From Crossaster papposus (lineage: Eukaryota; Echinodermata; Asteroidea; Velatida; Solasteridae): a stretch of 64,000 nucleotides of DNA. The position numbers and the translations under genes were made by a program. Positions 49,951 to 63,100 of this stretch are shown here, piece after piece (position 1 is the stretch's first letter; every line of letters begins with the position of its first letter). The notes under the pieces were generated by a model that was not told the origin of the DNA, did not search any database, and saw nothing but the letters and a program-made list of their open reading frames with translations. The stretch lies in NCBI GenBank assembly GCA_037893245.1, contig JBAIAA010000094.1, positions 1 to 64,000 on the forward strand, written 5' to 3'.

Positions 49951-52900
49951 TTTGGGAGTGTTTTTAGTCAATTTCGTGATCTGAAGGTAAATAGTGCCAA
50001 AAAGTGTTTGTTAGGCTCAATGGGCGCTATAGAGCATTTGGGAGTGTTGTTAGTCAATTTCGTGATCTGAAGGTAAAAAGTGCCGAAAAGTGTTTCTTAG
50101 GCTCAATGGGCGCTATAGAGCATTTGGGAGTGTTGTTAGTCCATTTCGTGATCTGAAGGTAAAAAGTGTCGAAAAGTGTTTGTTAGGCTCAATGGGCGCT
50201 ATAGAGCATTTGGGAGTGTTGTTAGTCAATTTCGTGATCTGAAGGTAAAAAGTGCCGAAAAGTGTTTGTTAGGCTCAATGGGCGCTATAACGCATTTGGG
50301 AGTGTTTTTAGTCAATTTCGTGATCTGAAGGTAAATAGTGCCAAAAAGTGTTTGTTAGGCTCAATGGGCGCTATAGAGCATTTGGGAGTGTTGTTAGTCA
50401 ATTTCGTGATCTGAAGGTAAAAAGTGCCGAAAAGTGTTTCTTAGGCTCAATGGGCGCTATAGAGCATTTGGGAGTGTTGTTAGTCAATTTCGTGATCTGA
50501 AGGTAAAAAGTGCCGAAAAGTGTTTCTTAGGCTCAATGGGCGCTATAGACCATTTTGGAGTGTTGTAAGTCAATTTCGTGATCTGAAGGTAAATAGTGCC
50601 GAAAAGTGTTTGTTAGGCTCAATGGGCGCTATAGAGCATTTGGGAGTGTTTTTAGTCAATTTCGTGATCTGAAGGTAAATAGTGCCGAAAAGTGTTTCTT
50701 ACTCTCAATGGGCGCTATAGACCATTTTGGAGTGTTGTAAGTCCATTTCGTGATCTGAAGGTAAAAAGTGCCGAAAAATGTTTGTTAGGCTCAATGGGCG
50801 CTATAGAGCATTTGGGAGTGTTGTTAGTCCATTTCGTGATCTGAAGGTAAATAGTGCCAAAAAGTGTTTGTTAGGCTCAATGGGCGCTATAACGCATTTG
50901 GGAGTGTTTTTAGTCAATTTCGTGATCTGAAGGTAAATAGTGCCAAAAAAAAAGTGTTTGTTAGGCTCAATGGGCGCTATAGAGCATTTGGGAGTGTTGT
51001 TAGTCCATTTCGTGATCTGAAGGTAAAAAGTGCCGAAAAGTGTTTGTTAGGCTCAATCGGCGCTATAGAGCATTTAGGAGTGTTGTTAGTCCATTTCGTG
51101 ATCTGAAGGTAAAAAGTGCCGAAAAGTGTTTGTTAGGCTCAATGGGCGCTATAGACCATTTTGAAGTGTTGTAAGTCCATTTCGTGATCTGACGGTGAAT
51201 AGTGCCGAAAAGTGTTTGTTATGCTCAATGGGCGCTATAGACCATTTGAGAGTGTTGTTAGTCAATTTCGTGATCTGTAGGTAAAAAGTGCCGAAAAGTG
51301 TTTCTTAGGCTCAATGGGCGCTATAGAGCATTTGGGAGTGTTGTTAATCAATTTCGTGATCTGAAGGTAAATAGTGCCGAAAAGTGTTTGTTAGGTTCAA
51401 TGGGCGCTATAGAGCATTTGGGAGTGTTTTTAGTCAATTTCGTGATCTGAAGGTAAATAGTGCCAAAAAGTGTTTGTTAGGCTCAATGGGCGCTATAGAC
51501 CATTTGGGAGTGTTGTAAGTCAATTTCGTGATCTGAAGGTAAATAGTGCCAAAAAGTGTTTGTTAGGCTCAATGGGCGCTATAACGCATTTGGGAGTGTT
51601 GTTAGTCCATTTCGTGATCTGAAGGTAAAAAGTGCCGAAAAGTGTTTGTTAGGCTCAATGGGCGCTATAGAGCATTTGGGAGTGTTGTTAGTCCATTTCG
51701 TGATCTGAAGGTAAAAAGTGCCGAAAAGTGTTTGTTAGGCTCAATGGGCGCTATAGAGCATTTGGGAGTGTTGTTAGTCCATTTCGTGATCTGAAGGTAA
51801 AAAGTGTCGAAAAGTGTTTGTTTGGCTCAATGGGCGCTATAGACCATTTTGGAGTGTTTGTAAGTCCATTTCGTGATCTGAAGGTAAATAGTGCCGAAAA
51901 GTGTTTGTTAGGCTCAATGGGCGCTATAGACCATTTTGGAGTGTAGTAAGTCCATTTCGTGATCTGAAGTTAAATAGTGCCGAAAAGTGTTTGTTAGGCT
52001 CAATGGGCGCTATAGAGCATTTGGGAGTGTTGTTAGTCAATTTCGTGATCTGAAGGTAAAAAGTGCCGAAAAGTGTTTCTTAGGCTCAATGGGCGCTATT
52101 GAGCATTTGGGAGTGTTGTTAGTCAATTTCGTGATCTGAAGGTAAAAAGTGCCGAAAAGTGTTTCTTAGGCTCAATGGGCGCTATAGACCATTTTGGAGT
52201 GTTGTAAGTCAATTTCGTGATCTGAAGGTAAATAGTGCCGAAAAGTGTTTGTTAGGTTCAATGGGCGCTATAGAGCATTTGGGAGTGTTTTTAGTCAATT
52301 TCGTGATCTGAAGGTAAATAGTGCCAAAAAGTGTTTGTTAGGCTCAATGGGCGCTATAGACCATTTGGGAGTGTTGTAAGTCAATTTCGTGATCTGAAGG
52401 TAAATAGTGCCAAAAAGTGTTTGTTAGGCTCAATGGGCGCTATAACGCATTTGGGAGTGTTGTTAGTCCATTTCGTGATCTGAAGGTAAAAAGTGCCGAA
52501 AAGTGTTTGTTAGGCTCAATGGGCGCTATAGAGCATTTGGGAGTGTTGTTAGTCCATTTCGTGATCTGAAGGCAAAAAGTGCCGAAAAGTGTTTGTTAGG
52601 CTCAATCGGCGCTATAGAGCATTTGGGAGTGTTGTTAGTCCATTTCGTGATCTGAAGGTAAAAAGTGCCGAAAAGTGTTTGTTAGGCTCAATGGGCGCTA
52701 TAGACCATTTTGAAGTGTTGTAAGTCCATTTCGTGATCTGACGGTGAATAGTGCCGAAAAGTGTTTGTTATGCTCAATGGGCGCTATAGACCATTTGAGA
52801 GTGTTGTTAGTCAATTTCGTGATCTGAAGGTAAAAAGTGCCGAAAAGTGTTTCTTAGGCTCAATGGGCGCTATAGAGCATTTGGGAGTGTTGTTAATCAA

Positions 52901-54300
52901 TTTCGTGATCTGAAGGTAAAAAGTGCCGAAAAGTGTTTGTTAGGCTCAATGGGCGCTATAGAGCATTTGGGAGTGTTGTAAGTCCATTTTGTGATCTGAA
53001 GGTAAATAGTGCCGAAAAGTGTTTGTTAGGCTCAATGGGCGCTATAGAGCATTTGGGAGTGTTGTTAGTCAATTTCGTGATCTGAAGGTAAAAAGTGCCG
53101 AAAAGTGTTTGTTAGGCTCAATGGGCGCTATAACGCATTTGGGAGTGTTTTTAGTCAATTTCGTGATCTGAAGGTAAATAGTGCCAAAAAGTGTTTGTTA
53201 GGCTCAATGGGCGCTATAGAGCATTTGGGAGTGTTGTTAGTCAATTTCGTGATCTGAAGGTAACAAGTGCCGAAAAGTGTTTCTTAGGCTCAATGGGCGC
53301 TATAGAGCATTTGGGAGTGTTGTTAGTCAATTTCGTGATCTGAAGGTAAAAAGTGCCGAAAAGTGTTTCTTAGGCTCAATGGGCGCTATAGACCATTTTG
53401 GAGTGTTGTAAGTCAATTTCGTGATCTGAAGGTAAATAGTGCCGAAAAGTGTTTGTTAGGCTCAATGGGCGCTATAGAGCATTTGGGAGTGTTTTTAGTC
53501 AATTTCGTGATCTGAAGGTAAATAGTGCCGAAAAGTGTTTCTTACTCTCAATGGGCGCTATAGACCATTTTGGAGTGTTGTAAGTCCATTTCGTGATCTG
53601 AATGTAAAAAGTGCCGAAAAATGTTTGTTAGGCTCAATGGGCGCTATAGAGCATTTGGGAGTGTTGTTAGTCCATTTCGTGATCTGAAGGTAAATAGTGC
53701 CAAAAAGTGTTTGTTAGGCTCAATGGGCGCTATAACGCATTTGGGAGTGTTTTTAGTCAATTTCGTGATCTGAAGGTAAATAGTGCCAAAAAAAAAGTGT
53801 TTGTTAGGCTCAATGGGCGCTATAGAGCATTTGGGAGTGTTGTTAGTCCATTTCGTGATCTGAAGGTAAAAAGTGCCGAAAAGTGTTTGTTAGGCTCAAT
53901 CGGCGCTATAGAGCATTTAGGAGTGTTGTTAGTCCATTTCGTGATCTGAAGGTAAAAAGTGCCGAAAAGTGTTTGTTAGGCTCAATGGGCGCTATAGACC
54001 ATTTTGAAGTGTTGTAAGTCCATTTCGTGATCTGACGGTGAATAGTGCCGAAAAGTGTTTGTTATGCTCAATGGGCGCTATAGACCATTTGAGAGTGTTG
54101 TTAGTCAATTTCGTGATCTGAAGGTAAAAAGTGCCGAAAAGTGTTTCTTAGGCTCAATGGGCGCTATAGAGCATTTGGGAGTGTTGTTAATCAATTTCGT
54201 GATCTGAAGGTAAAAAGTGCCGAAAAGTGTTTGTTAGGCTCAATGGGCGCTATAGAGCATTTGGGAGTGTTGTAAGTCCATTTTGTGATCTGAAGGTAAA
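49951..54300 (+). repeat. Clean segment with ~1.2-kb copies offset by 2,843 bp
   Basis: About 50,165-51,370 repeats as about 53,010-54,213. Both copies share an unusual run of nine A in place of five (near 50,945 and 53,788) and CATTTAGGAGTG (near 51,071 and 53,914). The match ends where AAATAGTGCC with GTTAGGTTC follows in the first copy and AAAAAGTGCC with GTTAGGCTC in the second. Differences inside are few, for example GATCTGTAGG near 51,275 only. The interval between holds a further HOR run with its 87-bp monomer near 51,810. Confidence 0.85.
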
Positions 54301-57200
54301 TAGTGCCGAAAAGTGTTTGTTAGGCTCAATGGGCGCTATAACGCATTTGGGAGTGTTTTTAGTCAATTTCGTGATCTGAAGGTAAATAGTGCCAAAAAGT
54401 GTTTGTTAGGCTCAATGGGCGCTATAGAGCATTTGGGAGTGTTGTTAGTCCATTTCGTGATCTGAAGGTAAAAAGTGCCGAAAAGTGTTTGTTAGGCTCA
54501 ATCGGCGCTATAGAGCATTTGGGAGTGTTGTTAGTCTATTTCGTGATCTGAAGGTAAAAAGTGCCGAAAAGTGTTTGTTAGGCTCAATGGGCGCTATAGA
54601 CCATTTTGAAGTGTTGTAAGTCCATTTCGTGATCTGACGGTGAATAGTGCCGAAAAGTGTTTGTTATGCTCAATGGGCGCTATAGACCATTTGAGAGTGT
54701 TGTTAGTCAATTTCGTGATCTGAAGGTAAAAAGTGCCGAAAAGTGTTTCTTAGGCTCAATGGGCGCTATAGAGCATTTGGGAGTGTTGTTAATCAATTTC
54801 GTGATCTGAAGGTAAAAAGTGCCGAAAAGTGTTTGTTAGGCTCAATGGGCGCTATAGAGCATTTGGGAGTGTTGTAAGTCCATTTTGTGATCTGAAGGTA
54901 AATAGTGCCGAAAAGTGTTTGTTAGGCTCAATGGGCGCTATAGAGCATTTGGGAGTGTTGTTAGTCAATTTCGTGATCTGAAGGTAAAAAGTGCCGAAAA
55001 GTGTTTCTTAGGCTCAATGGGCGCTATAGAGCATTTGGGAGTGTTGTTAGTCAATTTCGTGATCTGAAGGTAAAAAGTGCCGAAAAGTGTTTCTTAGGCT
55101 CAATGGGCGCTATAGACCATTTTGGAGTGTTGTAAGTCAATTTCGTGATCTGAAGGTAAATAGTGCCGAAAAGTGTTTGTTAGGCTCAATGGGCGCTATA
55201 GAGCATTTGGGAGTGTTTTAGTCAATTTCGTGATCTGAAGGTAAATAGTGCCGAAAAGTGTTTCTTACTCTCAATGGGCGCTATAGACCATTTTGGAGTG
55301 TTGTAAGTCCATTTCGTGATCTGAAGGTAAAAAGTGCCGAAAAATGTTTGTTAGGCTCAATGGGCGCTATAGAGCATTTGGGAGTGTTGTTAGTCCATTT
55401 CGTGATCTGAAGGTAAAAAGTGCCGAAAAGTGTTTGTTAGGCTCAATGGGCGCTATAGACCATTTTGAAGTGTTGTAAGTCCATTTCGTGATCTGACGGT
55501 GAATAGTGCCGAAAAGTGTTTGTTATGCTCAATGGGCGCTATAGACCATTTGAGAGTGTTGTTAGTCAATTTCGTGATCTGAAGGTAAAAAGTGCCGAAA
55601 AGTGTTTCTTAGGCTCAATGGGCGCTATAGAGCATTTGGGAGTGTTGTTAATCAATTTCGTGATCTGAAGGTAAAAAGTGCCGAAAAGTGTTTGTTAGGC
55701 TCAATGGGCGCTATAGAGCATTTGGGAGTGTTTTTAGTCAATTTCGTGATCTGAAGGTAAATAGTGCCGAAAAGTGTTTCTTACTCTCAATGGGCGCTAT
55801 AGACCATTTTGGAGTGTTGTAAGTCCATTTCGTGATCTGAAGGTAAAAAGTGCCGAAAAATGTTTGTTAGGCTCAATGGGCGCTATAGAGCATTTGGGAG
55901 TGTTGTTAGTCCATTTCGTGATCTGAAGGTAAAAAGTGCCGAAAAGTGTTTGTTAGGCTCAATGGGCGCTATAGACCATTTTGAAGTGTTGTAAGTCCAT
56001 TTCGTGATCTGACGGTGAATAGTGCCGAAAAGTGTTTGTTATGCTCAATGGGCGCTATAGACCATTTGAGAGTGTTGTTAGTCAATTTCGTGATCTGAAT
56101 GTAAAAAGTGCCGAAAAGTGTTTCTTAGGCTCAATGGGCGCTATAGAGCATTTGGGAGTGTTGTTAATCAATTTCGTGATCTGAAGGTAAAAAGTGCCGA
56201 AAAGTGTTTGTTAGGCTCAATGGGCGCTATAGAGCATTTGGGAGTGTTGTAAGTCCATTTTGTGATCTGAAGGTAAATAGTGCCGAAAAGTGTTTGTTAG
56301 GCTCAATGGGCGCTATAGAGCATTTGGGAGTGTTGTTAGTCAATTTCGTGATCTGAAGGTAAAAAGTGCCGAAAAGTGTTTCTTAGGCTCAATGGGCGCT
56401 ATAGAGCATTTGGGAGTGTTGTTAGTCAATTTCGTGATCTGAAGGTAAAAAAGTGCCGAAAAGTGTTTCTTAGGCTCAATGGGCGCTATAGACCATTTTG
56501 GAGTGTTGTAAGTCAATTTCGTGATCTGAAGGTAAATAGTGCCGAAAAGTGTTTGTTAGGCTCAATGGGCGCTATAGAGCATTTGGGAGTGTTTTTAGTC
56601 AATTTCGTGATCTGAAGGTAAATAGTGCCGAAAAGTGTTTCTTACTCTCAATGGGCGCTATAGACCATTTTGGAGTGTTGTAAGTCCATTTCGTGATCTG
56701 AAGGTAAAAAGTGCCGAAAAATGTTTGTTAGGCTCAATGGGCGCTATAGAGCATTTGGGAGTGTTGTTAGTCCATTTCGTGATCTGAAGGTAAATAGTGC
56801 CAAAAAGTGTTTGTTAGGCTCAATGGGCGCTATAACGCATTTGGGAGTGTTTTCAGTCAATTTCGTGATCTGAAGGTAAAAAGTGCCGAAAAGTGTTTGT
56901 TAGGCTCAATGGGCGCTATAGAGCATTTGGGAGTGTTGTTAGTCCATTTCGTGATCTGAAGGTAAAAAGTGTCGAAAAGTGTTTGTTAGGCTCAATGGGC
57001 GCTATAGACCATTTTGGAGTGTTTGTAAGTCCATTTCGTGATCTGAAGGTAAATAGTGCCGAAAAGTGTTTGTTAGGCTCAATGGGCGCTATAGAGCATT
57101 TGGGAGTGTTTTTAGTCCATTTCGTGATCTGAAGGTAAAAAGTGCCGAAAAGTGTTTGTTAGGCTCAATGGGCGCTATAGAGCATTTGGGAGTGTTGTTA
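54301..57200 (+). repeat. Clean HOR segment with shortened units
   Basis: GTTAATCAA monomers lie near 54,786, 55,646 and 56,163, closer together than the canonical 1,549 bp, and the pair GACGGTGAATAG plus TTATGCTC repeats with them (near 54,640, 55,490 and 56,005). Units here have lost blocks of monomers. The 55,646 to 56,163 spacing is about six monomers. Isolated indels: GTGTTTTAGTC near 55,212 and AAAAAAGTGCC near 56,446. Confidence 0.8.
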
Positions 57201-60130
57201 GTCCATTTCGTGATCTGAAGGTAAAAAGTGTCGAAAAGTGTTTGTTAGGCTCAATGGGCGCTATAGACCATTTTGGAGTGTTTGTAAGTCCATTTTCGTG
57301 ATCTGAACGTAAATAGTGCCGAAAAGTGTTTGTTAGGCTCAATGGGCGCTATAGACCATTTTGGAGTGTAGTAAGTCCATTTCGTGATCTGAAGTTAAAT
57401 AGTGCCGAAAAGTGTTTGTTAGGCTCAATGGGCGCTATAGAGCATTTGGGAGTGTTGTTAGTCAATTTCGTGATCTGAAGGTAAAAAGTGCCGAAAAGTG
57501 TTTCTTAGGCTCAATGGGCGCTATTGAGCATTTGGGAGTGTTGTTAGTCAATTTCGTGATCTGAAGGTAAAAAGTGCCGAAAAGTGTTTCTTAGGCTCAA
57601 TGGGCGCTATAGACCATTTTGGAGTGTTGTAAGTCAATTTCGTGATCTGAAGGTAAATAGTGCCGAAAAGTGTTTGTTAGGCTCAATGGGCGCTATAGAG
57701 CATTTGGGAGTGTTTTTAGTCAATTTCGTGATCTGAAGGTAAATAGTGCCAAAAAGTGTTTGTTAGGCTCAATGGGCGCTATAGACCATTTGGGAGTGTT
57801 GTAAGTCAATTTCGTGATCTGAAGGTAAAAAGTGCCGAAAAATGTTTGTTAGGCTCAATGGGCGCTATAGAGCATTTGGAAGTGTTGGAAGTCCATTTCG
57901 TGATCTGAAGGTAAATAGTGCCAAAAAGTGTTTGTTAGGCTCAATGGGCGCTATAACGCATTTGGGAGTGTTGTTAGTCCATTTCGTGATCTGAAGGTAA
58001 AAAGTGCCGAAAAGTGTTTGTTAGGCTCAATGGGCGCTATAGAGCATTTGGGAGTGTTGTTAGTCCATTTCGTGATCTGAAGGTAAAAAGTGCCGAAAAG
58101 TGTTTGTTAGGCTCAATCGGCGCTATAGAGCATTTGGGAGTGTTGTTAGTCCATTTCGTGATCTGAAGGTAAAAAGTGCCGAAAAGTGTTTGTTAGGCTC
58201 AATCGGCGCTATAGAGCATTTGGGAGTGTTGTTAGTCCATTTCGTGATCTGAAGGTAAAAAGTGCCCGAAAAGTGTTTGTTAGGCTCAATCGGCGCTATA
58301 GAGCATTTGGGAGTGTTGTTAGTCCATTTCGTGATCTGAAGGTAAAAAGTGCCGAAAAGTGTTTGTTAGGCTCAATGGGCGCTATAGACCATTTTGAAGT
58401 GTTGTAAGTCCATTTCGTGATCTGAAGGTAAATAGTGCCGAAAAGTGTTTGTTAGGCTCAATGGGCGCTATAGACCATTTTGGAGTGTTGTAAGTCAATT
58501 TCGTGATCTGAAGGTAAATAGTGCCGAAAAGTGTTTGTTAGGCTCAATGGGCGCTATAGAGCATTTGGGAGTGTTTTTTAGTCAATTTCGTGATCTGAAG
58601 GTAAATAGTGCCAAAAAGTGTTTGTTAGGCTCAATGGGCGCTATAGACCATTTGGGAGTGTTGTAAGTAGATTTCGTGATCTGAAGGTAAAAAGTGCCGA
58701 AAAGTGTTTGTTAGGCTCAATGGGCGCTATAGACCATTTTGGAGTGTTTGTAAGTCCATTTCGTGATCTGAAGGTAAATAGTGCCGAAAAGTGTTTGTTA
58801 GGCTCAATGGGCGCTATAGACCATTTTGGAGTGTAGTAAGTCCATTTCGTGATCTGAAGTTAAATAGTGCCGAAAAGTGTTTGTTAGGCTCAATGGGCGC
58901 TATAGAGCATTTGGGAGTGTTGTTAGTCAATTTCGTGATCTGAAGGTAAAAAGTGCCGAAAAGTGTTTCTTAGGCTCAATGGGCGCTATTGAGCATTTGG
59001 GAGTGTTGTTAGTCAATTTCGTGATCTGAAGGTAAAAAGTGCCGAAAAGTGTTTCTTAGGCTCAATGGGCGCTATAGACCATTTTGGAGTGTTGTAAGTC
59101 AATTTCGTGATCTGAAGGTAAATAGTGCCGAAAAGTGTTTGTTAGGCTCAATGGGCGCTATAGAGCATTTGGGAGTGTTTTTAGTCAATTTCGTGATCTG
59201 AAGGTAAATAGTGCCAAAAAGTGTTTGTTAGGCTCAATGGGCGCTATAGACCATTTGGGAGTGTTGTAAGTCAATTTCGTGATCTGAAGGTAAAAAGTGC
59301 CGAAAAATGTTTGTTAGGCTCAATGGGCGCTATAGAGCATTTGGAAGTGTTGGAAGTCCATTTCGTGATCTGAAGGTAAATAGTGCCAAAAAGTGTTTGT
59401 TAGGCTCAATGGGCGCTATAACGCATTTGGGAGTGTTGTTAGTCCATTTCGTGATCTGAAGGTAAAAAGTGCCGAAAAGTGTTTGTTAGGCTCAATGGGC
59501 GCTATAGAGCATTTGGGAGTGTTGTTAGTCCATTTCGTGATCTGAAGGTAAAAAGTGCCGAAAAGTGTTTGTTAGGCTCAATCGGCGCTATAGAGCATTT
59601 GGGAGTGTTGTTAGTCCATTTCGTGATCTGAAGGTAAAAAGTGCCGAAAAGTGTTTGTTAGGCTCAATCGGCGCTATAGAGCATTTGGGAGTGTTGTTAG
59701 TCCATTTCGTGATCTGAAGGTAAAAAGTGCCGAAAAGTGTTTGTTAGGCTCAATGGGCGCTATAGACCATTTTGAAGTGTTGTAAGTCCATTTCGTGATC
59801 TGAAGGTAAATAGTGCCGAAAAGTGTTTGTTAGGCTCAATGGGCGCTATAGACCATTTTGGAGTGTTGTAAGTCAATTTCGTGATCTGAAGGTAAATAGT
59901 GCCGAAAAGTGTTTGTTAGGCTCAATGGGCGCTATAGAGCATTTGGGAGTGTTTTTAGTCAATTTCGTGATCTGAAGGTAAATAGTGCCAAAAAGTGTTT
60001 GTTAGGCTCAATGGGCGCTATAGACCATTTGGGAGTGTTGTAAGTAGATTTCGTGATCTGAAGGTAAAAAGTGCCGAAAAATGTTTGTTAGGCTCAATGG
60101 GCGCTATAGAGCATTTGGGAGTGTTGGAAG
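57200..60130 (+). repeat. ~1,464-bp (17-monomer) local tandem repeat
   Basis: Subtypes from about 57,200-58,665 recur from about 58,665-60,130. Matched marks are GTAGTAAG (57,368 and 58,833), the private TTTGGAAGTGTTGGAAG (57,879 and 59,343) and runs of AATCGGCGC monomers (three in a row near 58,115-58,290; two near 59,580-59,668). TAAGTAGATTTCG occurs near 58,665 and 60,041. One extra AATCGGCGC monomer and small indels (TGCCCGAAAAG near 58,263) separate the copies. Confidence 0.8.
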
Positions 60131-63100
60131 TCCATTTCGTGATCTGAAGGTAAATAGTGCCAAAAAGTGTTTGTTAGACTCAATGGGCGCTATAACGCAT
60201 TTGGGAGTGTTGTTAGTCCATTTCGTGATCTGAAGGTAACAAGTGCCGAAAAGTGTTTGTTAGGCTCAATGGGCGCTATAGAGCATTTGGGAGTGTTGTT
60301 AGTCCATTTCGTGATCTGAAGGTAAAAAGTGCCGAAAAGTGTTTGTTAGGCTCAATCGGCGCTATAGAGCATTTGGGAGTGTTGTTAGTCCATTTCGTGA
60401 TCTGAAGGTAAAAAGTGCCGAAAAGTGTTTGTTAGGCTCAATGGGCGTTATAGACCATTTTGAAGTGTTGTAAGTCCATTTCGTGATCTGAAGGTAAATA
60501 GTGCCGAAAAGTGTTTGTTAGGCTCAATGGGCGCTATAGACCATTTTGGAGTGTAGTAAGTCCATTTCGTGATCTGACGGTGAATAGTGCCGAAAGTGTT
60601 TGTTATGCTCAATGGGCGCTATAGACCATTTGGGAGTGTTGTTAGTCAATTTCGTGATCTGAAGGTAAAAAGTGCCGAAAAGTGTTTCTTAGGCTCAATG
60701 GGCGCTATAGAGCATTTGGGAGTGTTGTTAGTCAATTTCGTGATCTGAAGGTAAAAAGTGCCGAAAAGTGTTTGTTAGGCTCAATGGGCGCTATAGAGCA
60801 TTTGGGAGTGTTGTAAGTCCATTTTGTGATCTGAAGGTAAATAGTGCCGAAAAGTGTTTCTTAGGCTCAATGGGCGCTATAGAGCATTTGGGAGTGTTGT
60901 TAGTCAATTTCGTGATCTGAAGGTAAAAAGTGCCGAAAAGAGTTTCTTAGGCTCAATGGGCGCTATAGACCATTTTGGAGTGTTGTAAGTCCATTTCGTG
61001 ATCTGAAGGTAAATAGTGCCAAAAAGTGTTTGTTAGGCTCAATGGGCGCTATAACGCATTTGGGAGTGTTGTTAGTCCATTTCGTGATCTGAACTTAAAA
61101 AGTGCCGAAAAGTGTTTGTTAAGCTCAATGGGCGCTATAGAGCATTTGGGAGTGTTGTTAGTCCATTTCGTGATCTGAAGGTAAAAAGTGCCGAAAAGTG
61201 TTTGTTAGGCTCAATGGGCGCTATAGAGCATTTGGGAGTGTTTTTAGTCCATTTCGTGATCTGAAGGTAAAAAGTGCCGAAAAGTGTTTGTTAGGCTCAA
61301 TGGGCGCTATAGAGCATTTGGGAGTGTTGTTAGTCCATTTCGTGATCTGAAGGTAAAAAGTGTCGAAAAGTGTTTGTTAGGCTCAATGGGCGCTATAGAC
61401 CATTTTGGAGTGTTTGTAAGTCCATTTCGTGATCTGAAGGTAAATAGTGCCGAAAAGTGTTTGTTAGGCTCAATGGGCGCTATAGACCATTTTGGAGTGT
61501 AGTAAGTCCATTTCGTGATCTGAAGTTAAATAGTGCCGAAAAGTGTTTGTTAGGCTCAATGGGCGCTATAGAGCATTTGGGAGTGTTGTTAGTCAATTTC
61601 GTGATCTGAAGGTAAAAAGTGCCGAAAAGTGTTTCTTAGGCTCAATGGGCGCTATTGAGCATTTGGGAGTGTTGTTAGTCAATTTCGTGATCTGAAGGTA
61701 AAAAGTGCCGAAAAGTGTTTCTTAGGCTCAATGGGCGCTATAGACCATTTTGGAGTGTTGTAAGTCAATTTCGTGATCTGAAGGTAAATAGTGCCGAAAA
61801 GTGTTTGTTAGGCTCAATGGGCGCTATAGAGCATTTGGGAGTGTTTTTAGTCAATTTCGTGATCTGAAGGTAAATAGTGCCAAAAAGTGTTTGTTAGGCT
61901 CAATGGGCGCTATAGACTATTTGGGAGTGTTGTAAGTCAATTTCGTGATCTGAAGGTAAATAGTGCCAAAAAGTGTTTGTTAGGCTCAATGGGCGCTATA
62001 ACGCATTTGGGAGTGTTGTTAGTCCATTTCGTGATCTGAAGGTAAAAAGTGCCGAAAAGTGTTTGTTAGGCTCAATGGGCGCTATAGAGCATTTGGGAGT
62101 GTTGTTAGTCCATTTCGTGATCTGAAGGTAAAAAGTGCCGAAAAGTGTTTGTTAGGCTCAATCGGCGCTATAGAGCATTTGGGAGTGTTGTTAGTCCATT
62201 TCGTGATCTGAAGGTAAAAAGTGCCGAAAAGTGTTTGTTAGGCTCAATGGGCGCTATAGACCATTTTGAAGTGTTGTAAGTCCATTTCGTGATCTGACGG
62301 TGAATAGTGCCGAAAAGTGTTTGTTATGCTCAATGGGCGCTATAGACCATTTGAGAGTGTTGTTAGTCAATTTCGTGATCTGAAGGTAAAAAGTGCCGAA
62401 AAGTGTTTCTTAGGCTCAATGGGCGCTATAGAGCATTTGGGAGTGTTGTTAATCAATTTCGTGATCTGAAGGTAAAAAGTGCCGAAAAGTGTTTGTTAGG
62501 CTCAATGGGCGCTATAGAGCATTTGGTAGTGTTGTAAGTCCATTTTGTGATCTGAAGGTAAATAGTGCCGAAAAGTGTTTGTTAGGCTCAATGGGCGCTA
62601 TAGAGCATTTGGGAGTGTTGTTAGTCAATTTCGTGATCTGAAGGTAAAAAGTGCCGAAAAGTGTTTCTTAGGCTCAATGGGCGCTATAGAGCATTTGGGA
62701 GTGTTGTTAGTCAATTTCGTGATCTGAAGGTAAAAAGTGCCGAAAAGTGTTTCTTAGGCTCAATGGGCGCTATAGACCATTTTGGAGTGTTGTAAGTCAA
62801 TTTCGTGATCTGAAGGTAAATAGTGCCTAAAAGTGTTTGTTAGGGCTCAATGGGCGCTATAGAGCATTTGGGAGTGTTTTTAGTCTATTTCGTGATCTGA
62901 AGGTAAATAGTGCCGAAAAGTGTTTCTTACTCTCAATGGGCGCTATAGACCATTTTGGAGTGTTGTAAGTCCATTTCGTGATCTGAAGGTAAATAGTGCC
63001 AAAAAGTGTTTGTTAGGCTCAATGGGCGCTATAGACCATTTGGGAGTGGTTGTTAGTCAATTTCGTGATCTGAAGGTAAAAAGTGCCGAAAAGTGTTTTC

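Noticed and set aside
50941-50960. Poly-A run as the tail of a retroposed element
   Set aside because: Only nine A, within the normal A-run of the monomer, with satellite continuing on both sides and no target-site duplication.
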